Source of the DNA: an uncultured Nitrospira sp. | GTDB taxonomy: Bacteria; Nitrospirota; Nitrospiria; Nitrospirales; UBA8639 | Direction: 5' to 3' | Length of the DNA stretch: 35,156 nt | NCBI GenBank assembly: GCA_902500695.1 | Contig: CABVRQ010000038.1 | Location: forward strand, 2,837 to 37,992 | Part shown: positions 16,014 to 23,569 of the stretch, piece after piece | How positions within the stretch are numbered: the stretch's first letter is position 1 | Layout: each line of letters opens with the position of its first letter | Position numbers and translations under genes: made by a program | Notes under the pieces: generated by a model | The model's input: only the letters and a program-made list of their open reading frames with translations | Database searches by the model: none | Told to the model about the DNA's origin: nothing

Positions 16014-17522
16014 ATGGCATCATCGCATCGACAAATTTTCTTTGGCCTCCATGGCATACTCATCGTGGCGATGGCTACTGCCTTGGGTCTGTCACTCTTG
16101 TTTCCGTTATCCGGACAAGCCGGCGGTCTTGATAAAGCCCTCGATTTTGGAAAAGACCTCCTGGCCAAAGCGGCAATCAATTACACCAATAAATATGAAC
16201 AAAAGTTAGGCCAATTGCTCCAGTCCCTGCGTCAACCGGGAGTAGGCAATCAACCCTTCATTCAAGGCATCACACCCGGCAACCTCTATGATCCCAATGC
16301 GATCGGTGGGAAAAATTCTTATGGCCTACATGCTCCATTTGGCACAACCAACCCTAACTATGGCAATCAATACGGCGAGAATCCGTACGGACAAAACTCC
16401 GGATACGATCAGGGAGCTCAACAGGGCGGGTATGAAGGACAAGCCCCAGTATTCGGCTATCCGACCGGTCCCAATTATGGCGGGTATCCTTCAGGCAATC
16501 CCAATGCCTATCCGCAGGGGCAAGACTCCTATGACCCCTACAATACCACCCAGGGCTATCCCCAAAACGGAACGTATGGGCAATATCCGAATCAGTCATC
16601 TCCCATAGATCCAAATTATGGAAATAATCTTTTTAGTCAATCCCAACCCTACGATCAGGGACAGGGAGGGTACCCGTCATACGACCCCAACAGGGGAAGC
16701 TCCGGCTCTCCCTCGACTCCTTATCCGCAACAAGGAGGACAAAACCCCTCCTCTCAATATGGTGGAGGGGGATACCCTGGGGAGCCGGCACCACCAGTGC
16801 AGCCAGATGGGTATGACCCTTATCAGCCACAGCCTCAACTCCCCCAACAACCGGCCCATGCCCAGCCCACGCCCCCTCAGTCTCCTTTCAACCCGAGTGC
16901 GCAAACACCGACACTACCCGCGATTCAGCCAATCGAAGGAATCCAACTTGACGTTGCCCTCGTTAAAAAAACCTTCGTCAACGAAGCTGAAACACTTTTG
17001 CCAGTTCAAGATGGGGATGTCCTAAAAGACGGACGCGGCAACGCAAAGGCTGGTGAGAAATTCCGGATCATGTTTCGGGCAAATACAGATTGTTATGTCT
17101 ATGTCATTGCCATTGACGGATCTGCCTGGGCGCAGGGGGTGTTTCCCCCGCTCACGTCGCCCTTCGCAAACCCCATCAAGCAGGGGCAACAGTATGTGAT
17201 CCCCGATAACAATAATTGGTTCAGCCTGGATCAATTCAAAGGCATTGAAACGGTCTTCTTTGTGGCCTCACCGGACAAACGGCAAGATATCGAGGATATC
17301 CTGGGGAGTATTGGCGGACGGGAACGCCATCCCGCAACGGCACCCCAACAGGTCATCGAAGCGCCGATCATTCCGGCAGGATTCTTTGGACGCCAACAAA
17401 GCACCACACCGTTTACCCTTGGGCAGAGCAGCTCATCAGATCAGGATTTGATGCCGACCACTTATTTCACTCAAAAAGCCGGCCAGGCCTTACGAGTCAC
17501 TCGATGGTTCCGACACGAATAG
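16014..17522 (+). CDS. Exported DUF4384 protein with Y/N/Q/G/P-rich disordered region (paralog 1)
   Basis: This 502-residue protein begins with a hydrophobic export segment (about 12-36, likely cleaved after GQA). A helical segment at about 39-72 (AAINYTNKYEQKLGQLLQSL) follows, then some 230 residues (about 78-310) dominated by Tyr, Asn, Gln, Gly and Pro, low in hydrophobics and resembling a prion-like disordered region. The DUF4384-type domain is at about 340-430 (DGDVLKDGRGNAKAGEKFRI, then CYVYVIAIDGSAWAQGVFP). The protein ends with LRVTRWFRHE. This order is the same in the next two genes, so they arose by duplication. Unlike those two it has no lipobox. A role as envelope or surface scaffold is inference. 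It lies 138 bases after the anti-sigma gene. Confidence 0.8.
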   Translation: MASSHRQIFFGLHGILIVAMATALGLSLLFPLSGQAGGLDKALDFGKDLLAKAAINYTNKYEQKLGQLLQSLRQPGVGNQPFIQGITPGNLYDPNAIGGKNSYGLHAPFGTTNPNYGNQYGENPYGQNSGYDQGAQQGGYEGQAPVFGYPTGPNYGGYPSGNPNAYPQGQDSYDPYNTTQGYPQNGTYGQYPNQSSPIDPNYGNNLFSQSQPYDQGQGGYPSYDPNRGSSGSPSTPYPQQGGQNPSSQYGGGGYPGEPAPPVQPDGYDPYQPQPQLPQQPAHAQPTPPQSPFNPSAQTPTLPAIQPIEGIQLDVALVKKTFVNEAETLLPVQDGDVLKDGRGNAKAGEKFRIMFRANTDCYVYVIAIDGSAWAQGVFPPLTSPFANPIKQGQQYVIPDNNNWFSLDQFKGIETVFFVASPDKRQDIEDILGSIGGRERHPATAPQQVIEAPIIPAGFFGRQQSTTPFTLGQSSSSDQDLMPTTYFTQKAGQALRVTRWFRHE

Positions 17523-17530
17523 AGGTTTGA

Positions 17531-18970
17531 ATGAAGACACAGACACGATCCACCATCGCCACAATCCTGATCTCAGTCCTGCTGGCTTCCTGCTCCACTC
17601 CCCAAGGACAAGGTGATCTTTCGCAGAGCCACCCCTGCCAGACCGGCGGTGCACAATCTGCCGAAAGTCCAATGGCGTCGTTTACGAAACAGGCCATTCT
17701 GAATCCACTGGCCAATATCGGCGGCACGTTGTTGGCGACCGCTGCCGCGAATTACAGCCAACAGTACACAGGCAAGTTAAATACGCTCCTCACAAAACTC
17801 GTCACGCCGAAAAAGAAAAAGAAGAAGCAGTCTGATCAATATTACGGTGACCCGGGACTCCAGCAGGGACAACAAATCGATCCCTATACGGGCCTTCCGG
17901 TTCAGATCGATCCCTATACAGGTCTTCCTATTCAAACCGACCCGAACACCGGCCTGCCGCTCCAGGTTGATCCCAATACCGGACTCCCCATTGGAAACCA
18001 ACAAGGGTTTGATCCCGGACAATTTCCTGGAGATCCCAACTCCGGGTATGGCGGGGCACAACCCTTCAATGATGGAACACCACAATACGGATTTGATGCA
18101 AACTATCCAAATGTCCAAGGGCGTGGAGTACCGGGACAGCTTCCCCACGCAAGGTTTCCCTCAACCCCTTGCGACCAGGAGCTGAACCCGCAGGCCGACC
18201 AGACCAGCTATTCGCAAAACCAACCCTACGGCTACGATCCCAATGGGACGCAACAAGCATATCCTCAAGATCCGAATGCTCAGAGCTATCCACAAGAAGA
18301 TCCTTATACCCAACCAACATATCCGCCAGACTCCTATATGCAGACAGGAGCAGAGACAGGAATCCAAACCCAAGAGGCAGAAACTCCGATCGGGTTGGAT
18401 GTCGTCATGGTGAAGAAAGCCATACGGAACGGAGCTCCGGTAGTCCTCCCGATTCAAGACGGCGACATCCTGAGAGACGGGCGCGGGAATGCGGCGGCGG
18501 GCGACAAATTCCGGATCATGTTCCGGCCCAACCACGATGGCCATGTCTACGTCATCGCCATCGACGGTTCAGGCTGGGCGCAGGGCATCTTCCCACCGCC
18601 CACTTCCCCCTTGGCCAATCCGGTGAAAGCCGGTGAGCAATATGTTCTACCTGAAGGCAACAACTGGTTCAGCCTGGATCAATACAAGGGAATTGAAACC
18701 ATCTTCTTTGTTGTGTCGCAGGACAAGCGGCAGGATATCGAGGAAATCCTTCAAAGCATCACCGGACGTGAACGTCCCGCGAACGAAAACGCCCAACAAG
18801 TGACCAGAGTAGCCATGGTGCCCTATGGGGTCGGAGGAACCCAGCCGAGCGCTAAACCGTTCGGCTTCTCAGAAGGGTCAGGACCGGATCACACCATTAT
18901 TCCCACAAGCTATCTGGCGCAACAGGCCGGGCAGGATCTGCGGCTGACTCGGTGGTTCCGACACCAATAG
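17531..18970 (+). CDS. DUF4384 lipoprotein with repetitive disordered region (paralog 2)
   Basis: This 479-residue protein has a lipoprotein signal ending LLASC with the lipid-carrying Cys at 21, so it should sit on a membrane facing the periplasm or outside. It repeats the layout of paralog 1: helical segment (AAANYSQQYTGKLNTLLTKL), a Lys run (PKKKKKK), a disordered Y/Q/P/D-rich region and the DUF4384 domain at about 300-400 (GDKFRIMFRPNHDGHVYVIA). The C-terminal end is LRLTRWFRHQ. Its own feature is four back-to-back 10-residue repeats of the type (I/T/V)DP(Y/N)TGLP(V/I/L)Q. It starts 8 bases after paralog 1 with AGAGG before ATG, so the two are co-transcribed. Confidence 0.82.
   Translation: MKTQTRSTIATILISVLLASCSTPQGQGDLSQSHPCQTGGAQSAESPMASFTKQAILNPLANIGGTLLATAAANYSQQYTGKLNTLLTKLVTPKKKKKKQSDQYYGDPGLQQGQQIDPYTGLPVQIDPYTGLPIQTDPNTGLPLQVDPNTGLPIGNQQGFDPGQFPGDPNSGYGGAQPFNDGTPQYGFDANYPNVQGRGVPGQLPHARFPSTPCDQELNPQADQTSYSQNQPYGYDPNGTQQAYPQDPNAQSYPQEDPYTQPTYPPDSYMQTGAETGIQTQEAETPIGLDVVMVKKAIRNGAPVVLPIQDGDILRDGRGNAAAGDKFRIMFRPNHDGHVYVIAIDGSGWAQGIFPPPTSPLANPVKAGEQYVLPEGNNWFSLDQYKGIETIFFVVSQDKRQDIEEILQSITGRERPANENAQQVTRVAMVPYGVGGTQPSAKPFGFSEGSGPDHTIIPTSYLAQQAGQDLRLTRWFRHQ
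17876..17995 (+). repeat. Four 30-base in-frame repeats encoding xDP(Y/N)TGLPxQ
   Basis: Units start at 17876, 17906, 17936 and 17966. The protein pattern is nearly constant while third codon positions differ between units, so the repeat is kept by selection on the protein and is not a recent slippage product. A DPxTGLP-type repeat can bind ions or stack as a turn-rich rod; function here is unknown. Confidence 0.85.
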
Positions 18971-19056
18971 CATGAGAACACGAATAGCTCACCAACAGAG
19001 TATGGCTTCATTCCAGCAGATAGGCGGCAGGAATTCATTTTATCTTCAACTCGGCT

Positions 19057-20319
19057 ATGTCTGAATCCCCCCCATCACGTCCCTGGTTCCTCCTGGTTTT
19101 AAGCCTTCTCTTCAGCGGTTGTATGGCCCTCCCGTTTTTAATTCCCCCACTCGTAGAATTCGGGGCCAACCTCTTGAGAACAGCGGTCAACAACTACGGA
19201 AATGCCCATGAACAAAACATGGAAAATCTGCTAGTGGCCCTTCAACAACGGAACAATCCAATGATGTCGCAAGGCATCATTGCCAATTCGTATGGACAAC
19301 CGGGCGGAGTTCAGCAAACGGGGTATCCCGATCAGGGGTACCAGACCACGCAAGGATATCCCCCTTCTCAGGGCTATCCATCCTCTCCGGACTATCCTCA
19401 ACAACCGTATGACTCTTATCAAAATCAGCAACGGCAATACGCCGGGAATGCTCCCTCTCCGAATAACCCGTACCCGAACCCAGGGCAACAAGGAAATCCC
19501 TATTCCAACAAGCCTGTCTACCCCAACCAACAAGCCTCGGTCCCGGGATATTCCTCCGCTCCACAGAATCAATATCCTCAGCAGAGCCAACAGGCCAATG
19601 CCTATCCGAATACTCAGAATATGTATCCCAATCAGCAGAATCCGTACCCGAATCAGGCGCCCAACCCGAATCAACCCCTAGAGACTCCTGAATACCAGAC
19701 CGCTCAGCCGGAAACAGCACAGACCAGCCCCGTGCCGATCAGCCTGGACGTCCTGCTGATCAAAAAACATATGGTCAATGGGGTGCAGTCCTACCTGCCC
19801 ATTAAGGACGGGGACATCCTTCTGGATGGAAGAGGCAATCCGCGGGCCGGTGATAAATTCCGTGTCATGTTCCGCGCCAATACCGATTGCTACGTCTATG
19901 TGATTGCGGTGGACGGATCGGCCTGGGCTCAGGGAATTTTCCCGACCGCTTCCAGCCCGTTTGCCAACCCGATCAAAGCCGATCAGCAACATATTTTGCC
20001 GGAAGGAACGAATTGGTTCAGCCTGGATCAGTTCAAAGGGATCGAAACAATCTTTGTGGTGGCCTCCCTCGCACCGCGCCAGGATATCGAACACATTCTG
20101 ACGACCATTACCGGCCGGGAACGAAATCCGACCGACAAACCTCAAGCCGTCAGCGAACCCGCCATCATTCCCAATGGCTATTCCGGTGCACGTCCAGGTG
20201 CATCTCCCTTTGCATTCCAAAACTCACACAATCAACAACAGGAATTACTCCCCACCACCTACTTTGTCAAAACTGCCGGCGAAGACCTCCGCATCACCCG
20301 CTGGTTTCGTCATCAGTAA
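19057..20319 (+). CDS. DUF4384 lipoprotein with Y/N/Q/P-rich disordered region (paralog 3)
   Basis: This 420-residue protein has a lipoprotein signal ending LFSGC with Cys at 22. Layout follows its two upstream paralogs: helical segment (LLRTAVNNYGNAHEQNMENL), about 150 residues built of NPYPN- and YPxQ-like units, the DUF4384 domain at about 245-345 (GDKFRVMFRANTDCYVYVIA) and the closing LRITRWFRHQ. The C-terminal half is much better conserved between the paralogs than the disordered part, suggesting that the domain carries the function and the linker only needs its composition. The gap to paralog 2 is 86 bases. It closes the sigma/anti-sigma/DUF4384 unit. Confidence 0.8.
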   Translation: MSESPPSRPWFLLVLSLLFSGCMALPFLIPPLVEFGANLLRTAVNNYGNAHEQNMENLLVALQQRNNPMMSQGIIANSYGQPGGVQQTGYPDQGYQTTQGYPPSQGYPSSPDYPQQPYDSYQNQQRQYAGNAPSPNNPYPNPGQQGNPYSNKPVYPNQQASVPGYSSAPQNQYPQQSQQANAYPNTQNMYPNQQNPYPNQAPNPNQPLETPEYQTAQPETAQTSPVPISLDVLLIKKHMVNGVQSYLPIKDGDILLDGRGNPRAGDKFRVMFRANTDCYVYVIAVDGSAWAQGIFPTASSPFANPIKADQQHILPEGTNWFSLDQFKGIETIFVVASLAPRQDIEHILTTITGRERNPTDKPQAVSEPAIIPNGYSGARPGASPFAFQNSHNQQQELLPTTYFVKTAGEDLRITRWFRHQ

Positions 20320-20390
20320 ACAAACGGATGTTTCAAGCAACAAGACACATTCAACATTCTCCAGGAAAATAAATTCACGTCGGAGGCACT

Positions 20391-20981
20391 ATGGGAATTG
20401 AAAACATTCACTGCGAGAATTCGAGTGATATCCGTCTCTGGGACAATTATCAGGCAAGCCTCCTAGGCGACTTGAAGGGACAAGTTTTTCATCTCACAAG
20501 CCAACGTACATTAGATTTTATCAAGAATTCTGGGGCGATAGAACACAACAAGGACGGACGCTTCAAACTCAATACAGCTTCGGAAAAAAGTTTTGGCAGG
20601 CTAAATGGGTGGGTCTGTTTTTTCGACCTCAGGAATGCGAGTTCGGAACTTATTCCCGATATACTTGATCGTTATGACTTCCTTCGTCCTCCTGGTGATT
20701 TAGGTAGAAATTCATACGAGGATCGAAAAGAGTACGAGCTGGCATATTTAGTCCTCGATTCTAAATTTCATAAACACCTTATACTCTACGAAAAGTTTGA
20801 CGAACATGTAAAAAATACGGGGCAGTATCCAATGGCAGTTCCCGAAGTTGAAACCTGGGTTGCGGATCGGGTTCCTATTACATGGATTGAGAAGATTATC
20901 CTGGCAAACTTCGGCGGACCGATGACGGCCAATGAAATCCAACTTAATCAAATTCACAACGAATTGTTCTGGACATCATAA
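20391..20981 (+). CDS. Uncharacterised protein with HLTS motif, possibly acquired
   Basis: This 196-residue protein has no signal peptide and is probably cytoplasmic. It starts with a strong ribosome binding site (GGAGG 5-6 bases before ATG). The N-terminal part has QVFHLTSQRTLDFIKNSGAI, then SFGRLNGWVCFFDLR. The H-[LT]-T-S opening followed by a helix and G-A-I is reminiscent of proteins with an ADP-ribosyltransferase-like fold, and uncharacterised proteins with this layout exist, but I see no full catalytic triad and do not assign an activity. Codon use is more A/T-rich than that of its neighbours and no partner gene is apparent, consistent with recent gain. Confidence 0.6.
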   Translation: MGIENIHCENSSDIRLWDNYQASLLGDLKGQVFHLTSQRTLDFIKNSGAIEHNKDGRFKLNTASEKSFGRLNGWVCFFDLRNASSELIPDILDRYDFLRPPGDLGRNSYEDRKEYELAYLVLDSKFHKHLILYEKFDEHVKNTGQYPMAVPEVETWVADRVPITWIEKIILANFGGPMTANEIQLNQIHNELFWTS

Positions 20982-21776
20982 ATTGTTCACTTATTCTTTC
21001 CAGTTGAGGTTTTTTCATTCATCTCAACACACCATCCCTATTTCCCGAAGTCGATCGAGGAGACATCAAACCTTAAAAGTGCTCACTCAACCTCCGTTGA
21101 GTCTGATTGGACATTTAATAACGCGCCATAACCCTCCCTCGACATGCACCAATTTATGATCCTGAGTCAGCCGGCTGACAATAAAAGGAAGGGAGCCCCT
21201 GGGACGATCACTGCACCTAGCCCTTTTTCCCAAAAAGGTGGAAGGCACTCTGAGATGGTGCCCCGGTTTCTCGTTCAATCACAGAAGTCAATCGATAACT
21301 TTCCGGAATTTTGTGGAACAATGGGCAAAAAACCTTTAAAAACAACGCAGATCAGGATAGATACCAGATCAGAATATGCTATAATCCGGCCCAAAATGTC
21401 CTTGAGTAAGAATATATACTCACTCAGTCACCTAAGACGGGAATTGACTCAAGGAATTGTTCATACTGTCCAGGACCATCTTTTTGCGTGCTACCGTCTC
21501 AAATGGCTCCCCTATCTACCAAATCCAATGGAAGAAAGAGATCAAGCTCTCTCACCCCTGAATTTTCTTACGATAAATTCCCCTCATCCCCTCATTTTTT
21601 CATACCCCCATGTAGTACAATAGGCGACCGGTCACAAATCATGCAGGTGGACCATCCCCCTCTTAGCCAACTCAGAATAACCTTCTCCATCGAGCAAACC
21701 TTCGTCAGGTCTGTACTTGATGGGATATTTTATATGGGCTATTGCAGTTTCATAATCTTTATTAACGGGGGCGTCA
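20982..21776 (+). other. Gene-free stretch upstream of opgG
   Basis: No supported gene lies in these 795 bases; the open frames present lack ribosome binding sites and protein-like composition. It contains a perfect 14-base palindrome at 21166-21179, a small hairpin CCTTTTT/AAAAAGG near 21223-21239, and presumably the opgG promoter. Confidence 0.4.
21166..21179. promoter_or_regulatory. Perfect 14-base palindrome
   Basis: GTCAGCCGGCTGAC is its own reverse complement. It could be a dimeric regulator's site, but it is 600 bases from opgG and is a single occurrence, so the call is weak. Confidence 0.2.
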
Positions 21777-21779
21777 GTG

Positions 21780-23321
21780 ATGAGAATCTTGTTAGCTGGT
21801 ATGGTCGCAATGTTCTTGATGTTCCCCCTGCATGTCGCAGCGGGTTTCACATTCGAGCAGGTGGTGCAGAAAGCGAAAACCTTAGCGGATAAACCATATG
21901 AAGCCCCTCAACTTGTCCCAAAAATTATGCGGGAAATTTCCTATGAGGCCTATCAAGGGATCCGGTTTAATCCTGACCACAGTCTATGGAAAGAGAGTCA
22001 ATCGAATTTTCAAGTCATGTTTCTTACTCCGGGGTTGCATTACACCCACCCGGTGACACTCAACGTCATCGAAGCCGAAGGTCCGCGCCCGCTGGTTTTC
22101 AAGAAAACCGAATTTGTCTTTGCCGACCCCGAAATAGAAAAACGGGTGCCGGCCGATGTCGGGTTTGCCGGGTTTAAGGTGACCTTCCCCTTAAAAAGCA
22201 AAAATGAGCAAAATCAGTTTATGGTCTTCGCGGGAGCGAGTTATTTTCGTGGCGTCGGGAAGGAAAACGTGTTTGGGTTGTCAGGACGAGGCCTGGCCAT
22301 TGATACCGGACTCCCCAGCGGGGAGGTATTCCCTTCATTCACGGAATTCTGGCTGGTACGCCCCTCTCCGGATGCAAAGGAGATGGTGATCTATGGATTG
22401 TTGGACAGCATCAGCCTCACTGGGGCCTATGAGTTTACCATTGCGCCCGGCAGCCAGACCAAGATCAAGGTGCGCACCAAACTCTTCCCCAGAAAGCCTA
22501 TTCAGTTATTGGGTATTGCCCCACTGACCAGCATGTTCTTTTATGGAGAAAATACACCTCGACCAATTGGAGAATGGCGGCGGGAAGTCCATGATTCGGA
22601 CGGATTGCAGATTCATGATGGCTTCACCCGTGAATGGTTGTGGCGACCCTTGATGAATCCTGCCAACCTGGAAATGGATTTTTTTAGCACGGACAATGTG
22701 CAAGGATTCGGTTTAATGCAACGTGGGGAAAAATTTTCCGGCTACGAAGATCTCGGCGCCCATTATGAACAACGACCAAGCGCGTGGATTGAACCACAGG
22801 GTGACTGGGGGCAGGGAAAGGTGGTGCTCGTCCAACTGCCCACTCCCAATGAAACGCATGACAACATTGTGGCGTTTTGGACCCCCGTAGCGCCCGTGAC
22901 GCGCGAAACCCCTTTAGAGATGGCCTATGATGTGAGTTTTGGGAAGGCCAATCTCCCACAAAATTCGTTGGGAACCGTGGTCAATACTTTTATCGGAGAT
23001 GGGAATCGTATCGGTGGGGGAAGTGTTCCGCAGGCCTATCGTATCATCATCGACTTTGCCGGGGGCCCCCTGAGCAAAATGCCTGCCGATGCTCCAATCA
23101 GCGGCCAGGTCACAGTGTTGGACAATAGCGACATCCTTGAGCATTTTGTGGAATATCATGAACAGATAAAAGGCTGGCGATTGTCTATCCTTGCCAAACC
23201 TCAAGACAAAAAGCCCCTTCATTTGCGGGCATTTCTCAAAACAGATACGACAGCCTTAACCGAAACCTGGACCTACCGACTGCCCATGAATAACCAGATT
23301 CTGGGACAAGAGAAGCAGTAA
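21780..23321 (+). CDS. opgG: Periplasmic glucan biosynthesis protein OpgG
   Basis: OpgG (MdoG) is a periplasmic beta-sandwich protein needed, with OpgH, to build osmoregulated periplasmic glucans, the branched glucose oligomers made at low osmolarity. The protein is 513 residues from ATG 21780 (GTG 21777 is directly in front), close to the 511 of E. coli. A signal peptide covers about 1-21 (cleavage near HVAA). The family opening is clear: FEQVVQKAKTLADKPYEAP, then ISYEAYQGIRF and a two-domain layout. The stop TAA overlaps the ATG of the next small ORF (TAATG), and that one overlaps opgH, making a three-gene coupled unit. Confidence 0.92.
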   Translation: MRILLAGMVAMFLMFPLHVAAGFTFEQVVQKAKTLADKPYEAPQLVPKIMREISYEAYQGIRFNPDHSLWKESQSNFQVMFLTPGLHYTHPVTLNVIEAEGPRPLVFKKTEFVFADPEIEKRVPADVGFAGFKVTFPLKSKNEQNQFMVFAGASYFRGVGKENVFGLSGRGLAIDTGLPSGEVFPSFTEFWLVRPSPDAKEMVIYGLLDSISLTGAYEFTIAPGSQTKIKVRTKLFPRKPIQLLGIAPLTSMFFYGENTPRPIGEWRREVHDSDGLQIHDGFTREWLWRPLMNPANLEMDFFSTDNVQGFGLMQRGEKFSGYEDLGAHYEQRPSAWIEPQGDWGQGKVVLVQLPTPNETHDNIVAFWTPVAPVTRETPLEMAYDVSFGKANLPQNSLGTVVNTFIGDGNRIGGGSVPQAYRIIIDFAGGPLSKMPADAPISGQVTVLDNSDILEHFVEYHEQIKGWRLSILAKPQDKKPLHLRAFLKTDTTALTETWTYRLPMNNQILGQEKQ

Positions 23322-23569
23322 TGGCCCGATCAGTTGCCGAACATACTCTCTCACGAGCCTGCGATTACCTTTCGGCTATGGGAGTAGAATTAACCCGGGA
23401 AGTCACCCTGCGGGCTCTCACATTGGTTGAAGCCGGACTGGCTTCAGAACAGGAAGATCCACTGCAATTTGTGATGACAAGAATTCACGACCACTTTGCC
23501 ATTCAGAATCCTCATCTTCCAACCACCGCTCCACCGATCACACGCGGCAGCATGAGTTTTAAACCATGA
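23321..23569 (+). CDS. Small protein coupled between opgG and opgH
   Basis: This 82-residue protein begins within the opgG stop (TAATG) and its own stop overlaps the opgH start (ATGA), so ribosomes pass from one to the next. There is no signal peptide or membrane helix. Residues 3-60 look helical; the last 20 are Pro/Thr-rich and may be flexible. I do not recognise a family. The tight coupling suggests a cytoplasmic partner of OpgH, for instance in tuning glucan synthesis, or simply a spacer that keeps OpgG and OpgH output in step. Confidence 0.8.
   Translation: MARSVAEHTLSRACDYLSAMGVELTREVTLRALTLVEAGLASEQEDPLQFVMTRIHDHFAIQNPHLPTTAPPITRGSMSFKP

Noticed and set aside
19231..19720. Two 147-residue frames opposite the third DUF4384 gene
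   Set aside because: Antisense shadows caused by the repetitive codon pattern of the Y/N/Q/P-rich region.
21144..21623. 159-residue frame before opgG
   Set aside because: Length alone is not convincing: it has no ribosome binding site, low-quality composition, and overlaps other frames and a palindrome.
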